A DNA stretch of 64,000 nt from Streptomyces sp. R44 (GTDB lineage Bacteria > Actinomycetota > Actinomycetes > Streptomycetales > Streptomycetaceae), in the NCBI RefSeq assembly GCF_041053105.1, contig NZ_CP163444.1, positions 6,076,001 through 6,140,000 of the forward strand, in the 5' to 3' direction. Every line of letters starts with the position of its first letter. Positions within the stretch are counted from its first letter, which is position 1. The notes under the pieces were generated by a model. The model saw only the letters and a program-made list of their open reading frames with translations, made no database searches and was not told the origin of the DNA. Positions 37,975 through 47,277 of the stretch are shown in pieces. A program made the position numbers and the translations under genes.

Positions 37975-38792
37975 GGCTCGACGTCGTCACGATCTTCCCC
38001 GAGTACCTCGAACCGCTGAACGTCTCCCTCGTCGGCAAAGCACGCGCGCGCGGACAGCTGGACGTCCATGTGCACCACCTGCGCGACTGGACGTACGACC
38101 GGCACAACACGGTCGACGACACCCCCTACGGCGGCGGCCCCGGCATGGTCATGAAGACCGAGCCGTGGGGCGACGCGCTCGACCAGACGCTCGCCGACGG
38201 CTACGAGGCCGGCGCGCACGGGCCGGTCCTCGTCGTCCCGACCCCCAGCGGCCGCCCCTTCACCCAGGAGCTCGCCGTCGAGCTCTCCGAGCGCCCCTGG
38301 CTGATCTTCACGCCGGCCCGCTACGAGGGCATCGACCGCCGCGTCATGGACGAGTACGCGACCCGGATGCCCGTCTACGAGGTCTCCATCGGCGACTACG
38401 TCCTCGCCGGCGGCGAGGCGGCCGTCCTCGTCGTCACCGAGGCGGTGGCCCGCCTGCTGCCCGGCGTCCTCGGCAACGCCGAGTCCCACCGGGACGACTC
38501 CTTCGCCCCCGGCGCCATGGCCAACCTCCTGGAAGGCCCCGTCTACACCAAGCCCCCCGAGTGGCGCGGCCGGGGCATCCCCGACGTCCTCCTCAGCGGG
38601 CACCACGGCAAGATCGCCCGCTGGCGGCGCGACGAGGCCTTCCGCCGTACGGTCGCCAACCGGCCCGACCTCATCGAGCGCTGCGACCCGTCCGCCTTCG
38701 ACAAGAAGGACCGCGAGATCCTCTCCATGCTGGGGTGGGCGCCCGAGCCCGGCGGCCGATTTTGGCGCAGGGTCGAGGGCGTGGAAGAATAG
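37971..38792 (+). CDS. trmD: tRNA (guanine(37)-N(1))-methyltransferase
   Basis: TrmD methylates N1 of G37 beside the anticodon, preventing +1 frameshifts. The 273 residues start [16 protein letters not shown] and show the SPOUT knot segments GGGPGMVMK (about 45-53), RYEGIDRRV and [15 protein letters not shown] (about 138-152). It sits between rimM and rplS in the standard order. Confidence 0.97.
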   Translation: MRLDVVTIFPEYLEPLNVSLVGKARARGQLDVHVHHLRDWTYDRHNTVDDTPYGGGPGMVMKTEPWGDALDQTLADGYEAGAHGPVLVVPTPSGRPFTQELAVELSERPWLIFTPARYEGIDRRVMDEYATRMPVYEVSIGDYVLAGGEAAVLVVTEAVARLLPGVLGNAESHRDDSFAPGAMANLLEGPVYTKPPEWRGRGIPDVLLSGHHGKIARWRRDEAFRRTVANRPDLIERCDPSAFDKKDREILSMLGWAPEPGGRFWRRVEGVEE

Positions 38793-38798
38793 GCCGCT

Positions 38799-38858
38799 GT
38801 CGTCCGTCCGGCGCGCGCCCCTGCCACAGGGGGAACGACGCCGCCAGAAACGGACGAC
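38799..38858 (+). other. Structured leader candidate before rplS
   Basis: GTCGTCCGT (38799-38807) pairs with ACGGACGAC (38850-38858), enclosing a CGGCG/CGCCG stem and a CCCCTG-CCA-CAGGGG hairpin (38818-38832). The nested stems occupy the trmD-rplS gap and could be a ribosomal-protein autoregulatory leader or a terminator. Confidence 0.5.
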
Positions 38859-38919
38859 GCTCCCCATCATTCGAACGTACCGCTGATGACCTGTGGCATC
38901 AGCGAGGAAAGAGACCTCC

Positions 38920-39270
38920 ATGGCCTCCCTGCTCGACCAGGTCAACGCGGGTTCGCTCCGCTCCGACCTCCCCGCCTTCCGTCCCGGCGACACCGTGAAC
39001 GTCCACGTGCGCGTCATCGAGGGCAACCGCTCCCGTATCCAGCAGTTCAAGGGTGTCGTCATCCGCCGTCAGGGCTCGGGCGTCTCCGAGACCTTCACGG
39101 TCCGCAAGGTCTCGTTCTCCGTCGGCGTCGAGCGCACCTTCCCGGTGAACTCCCCGATCTTCGAGAAGATCGAGCTCGTCACCCGCGGTGATGTCCGTCG
39201 CGCCAAGCTCTACTACCTGCGCGAGCTGCGCGGCAAGGCTGCCAAGATCAAGGAGAAGCGCGACCGCTGA
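38920..39270 (+). CDS. rplS: 50S ribosomal protein L19
   Basis: L19 lies at the 30S-50S interface. The 116 residues contain [20 protein letters not shown] and [17 protein letters not shown], both family signatures. ATG 38920 (MASLLDQVN) has GAGGAAAGAG upstream; an in-frame TTG-type extension to 38893 covers the ribosome-binding site and is rejected. Confidence 0.97.
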   Translation: MASLLDQVNAGSLRSDLPAFRPGDTVNVHVRVIEGNRSRIQQFKGVVIRRQGSGVSETFTVRKVSFSVGVERTFPVNSPIFEKIELVTRGDVRRAKLYYLRELRGKAAKIKEKRDR

Positions 39271-39339
39271 GCTCAGGCTCCCGGCACGCTCCCCGCTTCG
39301 GACTCCTCGCACAGACAGGCCGGATAGGCTTTGCCGGCG

Positions 39340-40173
39340 ATGGACACCGAAGCACAGCACACGGAGCGCGACCCCTCTTCCGACACGGATACGTCCGGTA
39401 CGGAGGAAGGGTCGCGCTCCGCGCGCGTTTCCGACGGCTCGGAGCGCGCGTCCGAGGATTCCGGAAGCGCGTCCGAGGACTCGAGCCGCGCCCCTTCCTG
39501 GCGGCGCACCGCCCTCGTGGGAGGCGCCTGCATGGCCTTCCTGCTGCTCCTGAGCCACTTCGTGATCCAGCCGTTCCTGATCCCCAGCGGCTCCATGGAG
39601 CCGACGCTCCAGGTCGGCGACCGGATCCTCGTGAACAAGCTGGCGTACCGTTTCGGCAGTGAGCCCGCCCGGGGAGACGTCGTCGTCTTCGACGGCACCG
39701 GCTCCTTCGTACGGGAACAGCCGAAGGACAATCCCGTCACCGGGCTCCTGCACGACGGGGCGGCCGCCCTCGGCCTCGCCGAGCCCGACGAGACCGACTT
39801 CGTGAAGCGGGTCGTCGGCATCGGCGGCGACCGGGTCGTCTGCTGCGACAAGGACGGCCGGATCACCGTCAACGGCGCCCCCGTCCAGGAGCGGTACGTG
39901 ATGCTCGGCGACCGGCCCTCCAGCGTGCCCTTCGACATCGTCGTCCCGCAGGACAGGCTCTGGGTGATGGGCGACCACCGCAGCCAGTCCAGCGACTCCC
40001 GCGACCACCTGGGCAACCCCGGCGGCGGCATGGTCCCCGTCGACAAGGTCGTCGGCCGCGCCGACTGGATCGCCTGGCCCTTCGGCCGCTGGACCACCGT
40101 GCCCGGCACCGACGCCTTCGGCGCCGTACCGGCCCCGCCGGCCGGCGGACACGGAGCGGGAGCCCATGGGTAG
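39340..40173 (+). CDS. sipW: Type I signal peptidase, first of four (SipW-type)
   Basis: Signal peptidase I removes signal peptides from exported proteins on the outer face of the membrane. A 54-residue acidic Ser-rich cytoplasmic extension precedes one membrane helix (about 57-78). Box B is IPSGSMEPT with nucleophile Ser85, and box D is DFVKRVVGIGGD with general base Lys155. Box E is LWVMGDHRSQSSDSR. There is no C-terminal membrane helix. It overlaps sipX by 8 bp. Naming follows the S. lividans sipWXYZ order. Confidence 0.92.
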   Translation: MDTEAQHTERDPSSDTDTSGTEEGSRSARVSDGSERASEDSGSASEDSSRAPSWRRTALVGGACMAFLLLLSHFVIQPFLIPSGSMEPTLQVGDRILVNKLAYRFGSEPARGDVVVFDGTGSFVREQPKDNPVTGLLHDGAAALGLAEPDETDFVKRVVGIGGDRVVCCDKDGRITVNGAPVQERYVMLGDRPSSVPFDIVVPQDRLWVMGDHRSQSSDSRDHLGNPGGGMVPVDKVVGRADWIAWPFGRWTTVPGTDAFGAVPAPPAGGHGAGAHG

Positions 40174-41146
40174 CCGGGGCCGCGGCCGCCCCTCCGCCGG
40201 GGCCGACCAGGGCCCCACCGCCCTGCCCGGACGGGCCGAGCGCCGCAGGCTGGCCCGCAAGGTCAAGCGGCGCCGGCAGCGCTCCGCGATCCGGGAGATC
40301 CCGGTCCTGATCATCGTGGCCGTGTTCATCGCGCTCGTCCTCAAGACCTTCCTGGTCCAGGCGTTCGTCATCCCCTCCGGCTCCATGGAGCAGACGATCC
40401 GCATCGAGGACCGGGTCCTCGTCGACAAGCTCACGCCCTGGTTCGGCTCCCGCCCGCAGCGCGGCGACGTCGTCGTCTTCAAGGACCCCGGCAGCTGGCT
40501 CCAGCAGGAGGCCGAGCCGCCCGCCGACGACCCGATCGGCATCAAGCAGGCCAAGCAGGCCCTCACCTTCATCGGGCTGCTGCCCTCGGCCGACGACCGG
40601 GACCTCATCAAGCGGGTGATCGCAGTCGGCGGCGACACTGTGCGCTGCTGCGGCGCGGACGGGCGGATCAGCGTCAACGGCGTACCCCTGGACGAGCCGT
40701 ACCTGCATCCCGGGAATCCGCCGTCCAAGATCCCCTTCGAGGTGAAGGTCCCGCAGGGCCGCATCTTCGTCCTCGGCGACCACCGCTCCGACTCGGCCGA
40801 CTCCCGCTTCCACCTCGACGAGGAGGGCCACGGCACCGTCTCCGAGGAGCAGGTCGTCGGGCGCGCGGTGGTGATCGCCTGGCCCTTCGGGCACTGGCGC
40901 GGCCTGGAGGAGCGGGAGACCTTCTCCGCCGTACCGGACGCACGTGCGAGTTCCGGGACCGCATCCGATCTGTCGCATAGTGTGTCCCAGCGGAATCTGA
41001 ACGGATTGCCCGGGCTCCCGACCCCTGCGGAACTTCTGCTCGTTATGGGAGTGGTGGGCCTGTCCCTGACCCGGGGCAGGCGTTCGCACGGACTGAGGAG
41101 TGGATGTGGGGGATTTGGCCGTCGGCGCACGATCCGGACACGATGA
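40166..41146 (+). CDS. sipX: Type I signal peptidase, second of four (SipX-type)
   Basis: A 326-residue signal peptidase I. An Arg-Lys-rich cytoplasmic stretch leads into a membrane helix (VLIIVAVFIALVLKTFLV, about 47-64). Catalytic Ser73 is in IPSGSMEQT, Lys149 in DLIKRVIAVGGD. A GDHRSDSADSRFH box E is intact. A hydrophobic segment near the C-terminus (ELLLVMGVVGLSL, about 292-304) may be a second membrane anchor. The gene overlaps both neighbours (8 bp with sipW, 41 bp with sipY). Confidence 0.92.
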   Translation: MGSRGRGRPSAGADQGPTALPGRAERRRLARKVKRRRQRSAIREIPVLIIVAVFIALVLKTFLVQAFVIPSGSMEQTIRIEDRVLVDKLTPWFGSRPQRGDVVVFKDPGSWLQQEAEPPADDPIGIKQAKQALTFIGLLPSADDRDLIKRVIAVGGDTVRCCGADGRISVNGVPLDEPYLHPGNPPSKIPFEVKVPQGRIFVLGDHRSDSADSRFHLDEEGHGTVSEEQVVGRAVVIAWPFGHWRGLEERETFSAVPDARASSGTASDLSHSVSQRNLNGLPGLPTPAELLLVMGVVGLSLTRGRRSHGLRSGCGGFGRRRTIRTR

Positions 41147-42050
41147 GCCCGAGAAGAGGGCCGACGGGGCCTTCGGCGATGACACGACGGGTGGCGACGT
41201 GACGGGTGACGAGCAGGCGCAGCCGCCGGGCGGCGGTACGCCGGGCGAAGGCGGCGACGAAGCGGCGGACGGGTCCGGCAAGGGCCCGAAGAAGCAGCGT
41301 TCCTTCTGGAAGGAACTGCCCCTCCTCGTCGGCATCGCGCTGGTGCTCGCCCTGCTGATCAAGACCTTCCTGGTGCAGGCGTTCTCGATTCCCTCGGAAT
41401 CGATGATGAACACCCTTCAGAAGGGCGACCGCGTCCTCGTCGACAAGCTGACCCCCTGGTTCGGCTCCGAGCCCGAGCGCGGCGAGGTCGTCGTCTTCCA
41501 CGACCCGGGCGGCTGGCTGGAGGGCCAGGAGACGCCCACGCCGAACGTCGTGCAGAAGTTCCTCAGCTTCATCGGCCTCATGCCCTCCGCCGAGGAGAAG
41601 GACCTCATCAAGCGCGTCATCGCCGTCGGCGGCGACACCGTCTCCTGCAAGGAGGGCGGCAAGGTCGTCCTCAACGGCGTGGCGCTCGACGAGAGCGCGT
41701 ACCTCGCCCCCGGCGCGGTGCCCTGCCAGGACTCCTTCGGTCCGATCAAGGTCCCCAAGGGCCGGATCTGGGTCATGGGCGACAACCGGCAGAACTCCCT
41801 GGACTCCCGCTTCCACCAGCAGCTCCCCGGCGGCGGCACCGTCTCCAACGACGAGGTCGTGGGCCGCGCCGTCGTGATCGCCTGGCCGGTCACCCGCTGG
41901 GCCACGCTCCCCGTGCCCGACGTCTTCGACCAGCCGGCCCTCAACAAGGCCCTCGGCGCCGCCCCCCTCGGGGCGGCCGGGCTCGCCGGAGCGCTCCCGC
42001 TCGTGCTGTGGCGCCGGAAGAAGCAGGCCGCACGGCATACCGCCGAGTAG
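41106..42050 (+). CDS. sipY: Type I signal peptidase, third of four (SipY-type)
   Basis: A 314-residue signal peptidase I. The first 64 residues are Gly-Asp-rich and cytoplasmic, followed by a membrane helix (about 71-90). Ser99 lies in IPSESMMNT and Lys169 in DLIKRVIAVGGD; box E is MGDNRQNSLDSRFH. A C-terminal hydrophobic segment with basic tail (LGAAGLAGALPLVLWRRKK) gives a second anchor, the topology of SipY, the major S. lividans enzyme. GTG 41106 is chosen because GAGGAG sits 5 bp upstream; GTG 41100 would overlap that site. Confidence 0.92.
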   Translation: MGDLAVGARSGHDEPEKRADGAFGDDTTGGDVTGDEQAQPPGGGTPGEGGDEAADGSGKGPKKQRSFWKELPLLVGIALVLALLIKTFLVQAFSIPSESMMNTLQKGDRVLVDKLTPWFGSEPERGEVVVFHDPGGWLEGQETPTPNVVQKFLSFIGLMPSAEEKDLIKRVIAVGGDTVSCKEGGKVVLNGVALDESAYLAPGAVPCQDSFGPIKVPKGRIWVMGDNRQNSLDSRFHQQLPGGGTVSNDEVVGRAVVIAWPVTRWATLPVPDVFDQPALNKALGAAPLGAAGLAGALPLVLWRRKKQAARHTAE

Positions 42051-42124
42051 CGACCCGCGGGTAGGGTGCCGTCCCGGACCGTCGACAGGGCTACGGTCCG
42101 CCGACAGACCTACGGGGTGCGCAC

Positions 42125-42892
42125 ATGAGCGGAACCATACGGACCAAGGGCGGCCGCGGCCGCCTCGGCAGCGTGCTGTCGGGGCTGGCCGTGGCCGTCG
42201 GCTGTGTGCTCTTCCTCGGGGGATTCGTCTGGGGCGCGGTGCTCTACCAGCCGTACACGGTCCCCACCGACTCCATGACCCCCACCCTCGACGTCGGTTC
42301 CAAGATCCTCGCCCAGCGGATCGACGGCGACGAGGTGCGGCGCGGTGACGTCGTCGTCTTCGTCGACCCGCTCTGGGGCTCTTCGCCCATGGTGAAGCGG
42401 GTCGCGGCCGTGGGCGGTGACACCGTCGCCTGCTGCGACCGGGACGGGCGGCTCACCGTGAACGGGAAGCCGGTCGACGAGCCGTACCTGCGGCCCGGAC
42501 CCGGCGGCCGGACCGTCGCCTCGGGCCAGGACTTCTCGGTGACCGTCCCCCGGGACAACCTCTTCCTGCTCGGCGACGACCGGCACACCTCGCTCGACTC
42601 CCGTACGCACATGGAGGAGGCCGGACAGGGCTCCGTGCCCCGCTCCACGGTCGTCGGCAGGGTGGACGCGGTCGTCTGGCCCGCCAAGGGCCGTCTGGAG
42701 CCCGCCGAGGGCTTCGCGGGTCTCCCGGGCGGCATCTCGCGACCGGGCCCGTTCAAGGCGCTCCTCACGGCGATCACGGCCGGCACCGTGCTGATCCTCG
42801 CGGGAGCCGCGTACGGTCCGGTGGTCGGCCGCCTGGGCCGGGGTCGGTCCGGGGGGCCGAGGCCGGGCGCGAGGGAGAAGGTGGGGGCATGA
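42125..42892 (+). CDS. sipZ: Type I signal peptidase, fourth of four (SipZ-type)
   Basis: A 255-residue signal peptidase I with a short basic N-terminus and membrane helix (about 15-40). Box B is the variant VPTDSMTPT with Ser50; Lys91 is in MVKRVAAVGGD; box E is LGDDRHTSLDSR. A clear C-terminal membrane helix (ALLTAITAGTVLILAGAAYG) follows. Box B differs from the IPSGS/IPSES of the three upstream copies, suggesting a different preference. It overlaps the Nudix gene by 4 bp. Confidence 0.92.
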   Translation: MSGTIRTKGGRGRLGSVLSGLAVAVGCVLFLGGFVWGAVLYQPYTVPTDSMTPTLDVGSKILAQRIDGDEVRRGDVVVFVDPLWGSSPMVKRVAAVGGDTVACCDRDGRLTVNGKPVDEPYLRPGPGGRTVASGQDFSVTVPRDNLFLLGDDRHTSLDSRTHMEEAGQGSVPRSTVVGRVDAVVWPAKGRLEPAEGFAGLPGGISRPGPFKALLTAITAGTVLILAGAAYGPVVGRLGRGRSGGPRPGAREKVGA

Positions 42893-43404
42893 CGGACACG
42901 GCTCCGGAAGCGGGGCTCGTCGCGCGGCAGGTCGCGCGGGTCGTGCTGCTCGATCCCGACGACCGCATCCTGCTCCTGCACGGCTACGAGCCCGACGACC
43001 CGGACCAGACCTGGTGGTTCACCCCGGGCGGCGGCCTGGAGGGCGACGAGACCCGGGAGGAGGCGGCCCTGCGCGAACTCGCGGAGGAGACCGGCATCAC
43101 CGAGGTCGAGCTCGGCCCGGTGCTCTGGAAGCGGTACTGCTCCTTCCCCTTCGACGGGCGCCGCTGGGACCAGGACGAGTGGTACTACCTGGCCCGCACC
43201 CGCGGGACCGAGGCCGCGCCCCGGCCGCAGGCCCTCACGGAACTGGAGACCCGCAGCCTCGCGGGCCTGAGATGGTGGACCTCCGCCGAACTGTCGGCGG
43301 CGCGTGAGACGGTGTACCCGACCAGACTCGCCGAGCTGCTGCGCACGCTGCTCGACGAGGGACCTCCGAGTGCACCGGTGGTTCTCGCCCCGGAAATCGT
43401 TTAG
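42889..43404 (+). CDS. Nudix hydrolase
   Basis: A 171-residue Nudix protein hydrolysing a nucleoside-diphosphate-linked substrate that cannot be told from sequence. The Nudix box is complete: GGGLEGDETREEAALRELAE followed by ETGI (residues about 44-67), with the RELAEET metal-binding glutamates. It is translationally coupled to sipZ (ATGA overlap), so it is the fifth gene of the signal peptidase operon. Confidence 0.93.
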   Translation: MTDTAPEAGLVARQVARVVLLDPDDRILLLHGYEPDDPDQTWWFTPGGGLEGDETREEAALRELAEETGITEVELGPVLWKRYCSFPFDGRRWDQDEWYYLARTRGTEAAPRPQALTELETRSLAGLRWWTSAELSAARETVYPTRLAELLRTLLDEGPPSAPVVLAPEIV

Positions 43405-43459
43405 GGGCGCGTACGACTGGCGCACAATAGGGGGACGCACGGCTGAAGGGGAACATGCC

Positions 43460-43768
43460 ATGAGCGCCGAGGACCTCGAGAAGTACGAGACCGAGATGGA
43501 GCTGAAGCTCTACCGGGAGTACCGCGACGTCGTCGGGTTGTTCAAATACGTGATCGAGACCGAGCGGCGCTTCTACCTCACCAATGACTACGAGATGCAG
43601 GTGCACTCGGTCCAGGGCGAGGTCTTCTTCGAGGTCAGCATGGCCGACGCCTGGGTCTGGGACATGTACAGGCCCGCCAGGTTCGTGAAGCAGGTCCGTG
43701 TGCTGACCTTCAAGGACGTGAACATTGAGGAGCTCAACAAGAGCGACCTCGAACTTCCCGGCAGCTGA
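43460..43768 (+). CDS. DUF2469 family protein
   Basis: A 102-residue protein typical of actinobacteria (DUF2469), function unknown. It starts MSAEDLEKYETEMELKLYRE and is rich in aromatic and acidic residues (YLTNDYEMQVH, DAWVWDMYRPARFVKQVRV). ATG 43460 has AAGGGGA upstream. It lies between the signal peptidase operon and yraN-yifB-dprA, an arrangement conserved in the group. A terminator follows. Confidence 0.9.
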   Translation: MSAEDLEKYETEMELKLYREYRDVVGLFKYVIETERRFYLTNDYEMQVHSVQGEVFFEVSMADAWVWDMYRPARFVKQVRVLTFKDVNIEELNKSDLELPGS

Positions 43769-43782
43769 CGTCATCCTTCGGG

Positions 43783-43812
43783 CGGCCTCACCCTCGGGGG
43801 TGAGGCCGTTTT
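43783..43812 (+). terminator. Rho-independent terminator after the DUF2469 gene
   Basis: An 11-bp perfect stem CGGCCTCACCC/GGGTGAGGCCG, TCGG loop, then four Ts. Confidence 0.88.
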
Positions 43813-43890
43813 CCACAGCCTCCCGGCCGTCCACAGCGCCGCACGCGGCCCTCCGCACTCCGTCACAGTCGGTGACGGAGGTGGTACCGC

Positions 43891-44256
43891 ATGAACAGGA
43901 CCCAAGCCCTCGGACGGTACGGGGAGGAGCTGGCGACCCGCCGGCTCACCGCGACCGGCATGCACATCCTCGCCCGCAACTGGCGCTGCGGCCGGACCGG
44001 CGAGATCGACATCGTCGCCCGCGACGGCGACACCCTCGTCATCTGCGAGGTCAAGACCCGGCGCGACGGCGCCTACGAACACCCGATGGCCGCCGTCACA
44101 CCCCGCAAGGCCGAGCGGCTACGCCGCCTCGCCGCCTGCTGGCTCGACCGCAACGACACCCCGGCCCCCGCCGGCGGCGTCCGCATCGACCTCGTCGGCA
44201 TCGTCCTGCCGTACAAGGGCGCCCCCGTCCTCACCCACGCCCAGGGGGTGGCCTGA
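43891..44256 (+). CDS. YraN family (UPF0102) nuclease-like protein
   Basis: A 121-residue protein with a Holliday-junction-resolvase-like nuclease fold. Motifs [41 protein letters not shown] (residues about 37-57, with the D..E-x-K catalytic set) are intact. It is the first gene of the yraN-yifB-dprA cluster linked to DNA uptake and processing in many bacteria. One base separates its stop from the next gene. Confidence 0.92.
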   Translation: MNRTQALGRYGEELATRRLTATGMHILARNWRCGRTGEIDIVARDGDTLVICEVKTRRDGAYEHPMAAVTPRKAERLRRLAACWLDRNDTPAPAGGVRIDLVGIVLPYKGAPVLTHAQGVA

Positions 44257-44257
44257 G

Positions 44258-45871
44258 ATGGGTTTCGCCCGTACCTGCTCCGTCGCCCTCGTCGGCGTCG
44301 AAGGCGTCGTCGTCGAGGTCCAGGCCGACCTCGAACCGGGCGTCGCCGCCTTCACCCTCGTCGGCCTCCCCGACAAGAGCCTCAGCGAGAGCCGCGACCG
44401 GGTCCGCGCCGCCGTCGTCAACTCCGGCGCCGAATGGCCCCAGAAGAAGCTGACCGTCGGCCTCAGCCCGGCATCCGTCCCGAAGGGCGGCTCGGGATTC
44501 GATCTGGCCGTCGCCGCGGCCGTCCTCGGCGCCGCCGAGCGGATCGATCCGCGGGCCATCGCCGACCTCGTCCTCATCGGCGAACTCGGCCTCGACGGGC
44601 GCGTCCGGCCCGTCCGCGGTGTCCTGCCCGCCGTCCTCGCCGCCGCCGACGCCGGATACCGCCAGGTCGTCGTCCCCGAACAGACCGCGGGCGAGGCCTC
44701 GCTCGTCCCCGGGGTCTCCGTCCTCGGCGTCCGCAGCCTCCGCCAGCTGATCGCCGTCCTCACCGACGAACCCGTCCCCGACGAGGAAGCCGACGAGGAC
44801 GGCCGGCCCGACGCCATGCTCGCCGGACTGCTCGTCCCCGGCGCCTGCCTCGGCACCGGACTCGCCGCCGAGGCCACCGAAGGACCCGACCTCGCCGACG
44901 TCGCCGGCCAGCACCGTGCCCGCCTCGCCCTGGAGATCGCCGCCGCCGGCAGCCACCACCTGCTGCTCTCCGGCCCGCCCGGCGCGGGAAAGACCATGCT
45001 GGCCGAGCGTCTCCCCGGCATCCTGCCGCCGCTCACCCGACAGGAATCCCTGGAGGTCACCGCCGTCCACTCCGTCGCCGGCATCCTCCCTCCCGGCGAA
45101 CCCCTCGTCCGCCGCGCGCCCTACTGCGCGCCCCACCACTCCGCCACCATGCAGTCCCTCGTCGGCGGCGGGAACGGCCTCCCCAGGCCCGGCGCCGTCT
45201 CCCTGGCTCATCGAGGAGTCCTCTTCCTGGACGAGGCCCCGGAGTTCTCCGGCAAGGCCCTCGACGCCCTCCGTCAGCCCCTCGAATCCGGGCACGTCGT
45301 CATCGCCCGCGCCGCCGGAGTCGTCCGCCTCCCCGCCCGCTTCCTCCTCGCCCTCGCCGCCAACCCCTGCCCCTGCGGCCGCCACACCCTCCACGGCGCA
45401 GGCTGCGAATGCCCCGCCTCCGTCGTCCGCCGCTACCAGGCGCGGCTCTCCGGACCCCTGCTCGACCGCGTCGACCTCCGTCTGGAAGTCGAACCCGTCA
45501 CCCGCGAGGACCTCCTCGGGCGGGGCGGCCGCGGCGAGACCACCGCCACCGTCGCCGCCCGCGTCCACGAAGCCCGGGCCAGGACCGCCGCGCGCCTCGC
45601 CGACACCCCCTGGAGGGTGAACAGCGAGATCCCCGGACACGAACTCCGCACCCGCTACCTCGCCGCGCCCGGAGCCCTCGCCATCGCCGAACGCGACGTC
45701 GAACGCGGACTGCTCACCGCCCGCGGCCTCGACCGGGTCCTGCGCGTCGCCTGGACCGTCGCCGACCTGAACGGCCACGACCGGCCCGACAGCCAGGACA
45801 TCGCCCTCGCCCTCGAACTGCGCACCGGCGTCGCCCGCGGCGTGCCCGTCGGAGCGGGGGAGCCCGCATGA
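44258..45871 (+). CDS. YifB/ComM-family Mg-chelatase-like AAA+ ATPase
   Basis: A 537-residue protein of the YifB/ComM family; ComM is a branch-migration helicase used in natural transformation of Vibrio. Domains: N-terminal Lon-protease-like fold (about 20-140), AAA+ core with Walker A LSGPPGAGKTMLAERLPG (about 242-259) and Walker B GVLFLDEAPEFS (about 320-331), and C-terminal Mg-chelatase subunit domain. A four-cysteine patch NPCPCGRHTLHGAGCECP lies near 369-386. It overlaps dprA by 4 bp. Confidence 0.93.
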   Translation: MGFARTCSVALVGVEGVVVEVQADLEPGVAAFTLVGLPDKSLSESRDRVRAAVVNSGAEWPQKKLTVGLSPASVPKGGSGFDLAVAAAVLGAAERIDPRAIADLVLIGELGLDGRVRPVRGVLPAVLAAADAGYRQVVVPEQTAGEASLVPGVSVLGVRSLRQLIAVLTDEPVPDEEADEDGRPDAMLAGLLVPGACLGTGLAAEATEGPDLADVAGQHRARLALEIAAAGSHHLLLSGPPGAGKTMLAERLPGILPPLTRQESLEVTAVHSVAGILPPGEPLVRRAPYCAPHHSATMQSLVGGGNGLPRPGAVSLAHRGVLFLDEAPEFSGKALDALRQPLESGHVVIARAAGVVRLPARFLLALAANPCPCGRHTLHGAGCECPASVVRRYQARLSGPLLDRVDLRLEVEPVTREDLLGRGGRGETTATVAARVHEARARTAARLADTPWRVNSEIPGHELRTRYLAAPGALAIAERDVERGLLTARGLDRVLRVAWTVADLNGHDRPDSQDIALALELRTGVARGVPVGAGEPA

Positions 45872-47037
45872 CCACCACACCCGGCCCCACCGACGAGCAC
45901 CTGGCCCGCGCGACCCTCAGCCGCGCCGTCGAACCCGGCGACGAACACGCCGGCCGATGGCTCCGCCAGTACGGCGCCACCGGCTTCCTCGACCGCCTCC
46001 TCCGTGCCGGGGACGACCCCGGCCCCTTCCCCGGCACCGGAGCCGGACGCCTCACCTCCTGGCGGCAACGCGCCCTCGCCGCCCGCCCCGGCCACGACCT
46101 CGACACCGTCCACGGACTCGGCGGCCGCTTCCTCGTCCCCGGCGACACCGAATGGCCACGTCAACTCGACGACCTCGGCGACGCCCGCCCCATCGGCCTC
46201 TGGGTCCGGGGCCCGGCCGACCTGCGCGCCTGGGCCCTGCGCTCCGTCGCCCTCGTCGGCGCCCGCGCCTGCACCCCGTACGGCGCCCACACCGCCGCCG
46301 ACCTCGCCGCCGGCCTCAGCCGACAGGGCTGGGTCGTCGTCTCCGGGGCCGCCTACGGCATCGACGGCGCCGCCCACCGGGGCACCCTCGCCGCCGGCGG
46401 CGCCACCGTCGCCGTCCTCGCCTGCGGCGTCGACACCCCGTACCCCCGCGGCCACGACCGACTCATCCGGCGCATCGCGGAACAAGGCCTCGTCGTCGGA
46501 GAACTGCCACCCGACAGCCACCCCACCCCCAGCCGCTTCATCCTCCGCAACCGCGTCATCGCCGCCCTCACCCGCGGAACCGTCGTCGTCGAGGCCCAGC
46601 ACCGCAGCGGCTCCCTCGTCACCGCCCGCGCCGCCACCCGCCTCGGCCGCCACACCATGGGCGTCCCCGGCCCCGTCACCAGCGCACTCTCCGCAGGCGT
46701 CCACGAACTCCTGCGCGGCGACGCCACCCTCGTCACCGACGCCGACGAGATCATCGAGCTCGTCGGGGACATCGGACAGCTCGCCCCGGCGCGCCGGGGC
46801 CCCGTCCTGCCCCGCGACCTCCTCGCCCCCGCCACCGCGCACGTCCTCGAAGCGGTCCCCGCCCGAGGTCCCACGCCCACCACCGCCATCGCCCGCCGTG
46901 CCGGAACCACCCCCGACGACACCCTCGCCAAGCTGTACGAACTCCACTCGCTCGGCTTCCTCGAACGGCACGGGGACGGTTGGCAGTTGACGAACACCGC
47001 GACAGAAGCGTCGAACGCGCGGCGAGGCGGTACTTGA
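45868..47037 (+). CDS. dprA: DNA-processing protein DprA
   Basis: DprA (Smf) loads RecA onto incoming single-stranded DNA. The 389 residues include the Rossmann-fold core with VALVGARACTPYGAHTAADL (about 128-147) and VVVSGAAYGIDGAAHRGTLA, and RNRVIAALTRGTVVVEAQ. A C-terminal winged helix ends near 370. Streptomycetes are not known to be naturally transformable, but dprA and yifB are retained and affect chromosomal recombination. In this genome whiG follows 240 bp downstream. Confidence 0.95.
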   Translation: MTTTPGPTDEHLARATLSRAVEPGDEHAGRWLRQYGATGFLDRLLRAGDDPGPFPGTGAGRLTSWRQRALAARPGHDLDTVHGLGGRFLVPGDTEWPRQLDDLGDARPIGLWVRGPADLRAWALRSVALVGARACTPYGAHTAADLAAGLSRQGWVVVSGAAYGIDGAAHRGTLAAGGATVAVLACGVDTPYPRGHDRLIRRIAEQGLVVGELPPDSHPTPSRFILRNRVIAALTRGTVVVEAQHRSGSLVTARAATRLGRHTMGVPGPVTSALSAGVHELLRGDATLVTDADEIIELVGDIGQLAPARRGPVLPRDLLAPATAHVLEAVPARGPTPTTAIARRAGTTPDDTLAKLYELHSLGFLERHGDGWQLTNTATEASNARRGGT

Positions 47038-47277
47038 CCTGGCGCATTCGAGTGAAAAGGTGAAGGCCGATGAACAAGCCAGTTCTCTCGACCGCACCCG
47101 AGGGGCCGACACGCGCCACGGCCCGGGTTCGAAGATGTGGCCGACGGCGTCCACCCGGAGCGGCGCGATCCGCCGATGTTCGCTCACCGCGACAGCACAC
47201 TCACGCTACGCTCACCAGGATTCCCTCCAGGACACCCACACCGACACACCCGACAGCAGAACGGCTCAAGGCAACGC

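Noticed and set aside
39340..42892. Four signal peptidase genes as an assembly duplication
   Set aside because: They differ in length, box B, linkers and anchors, and the array matches the known streptomycete sip cluster.
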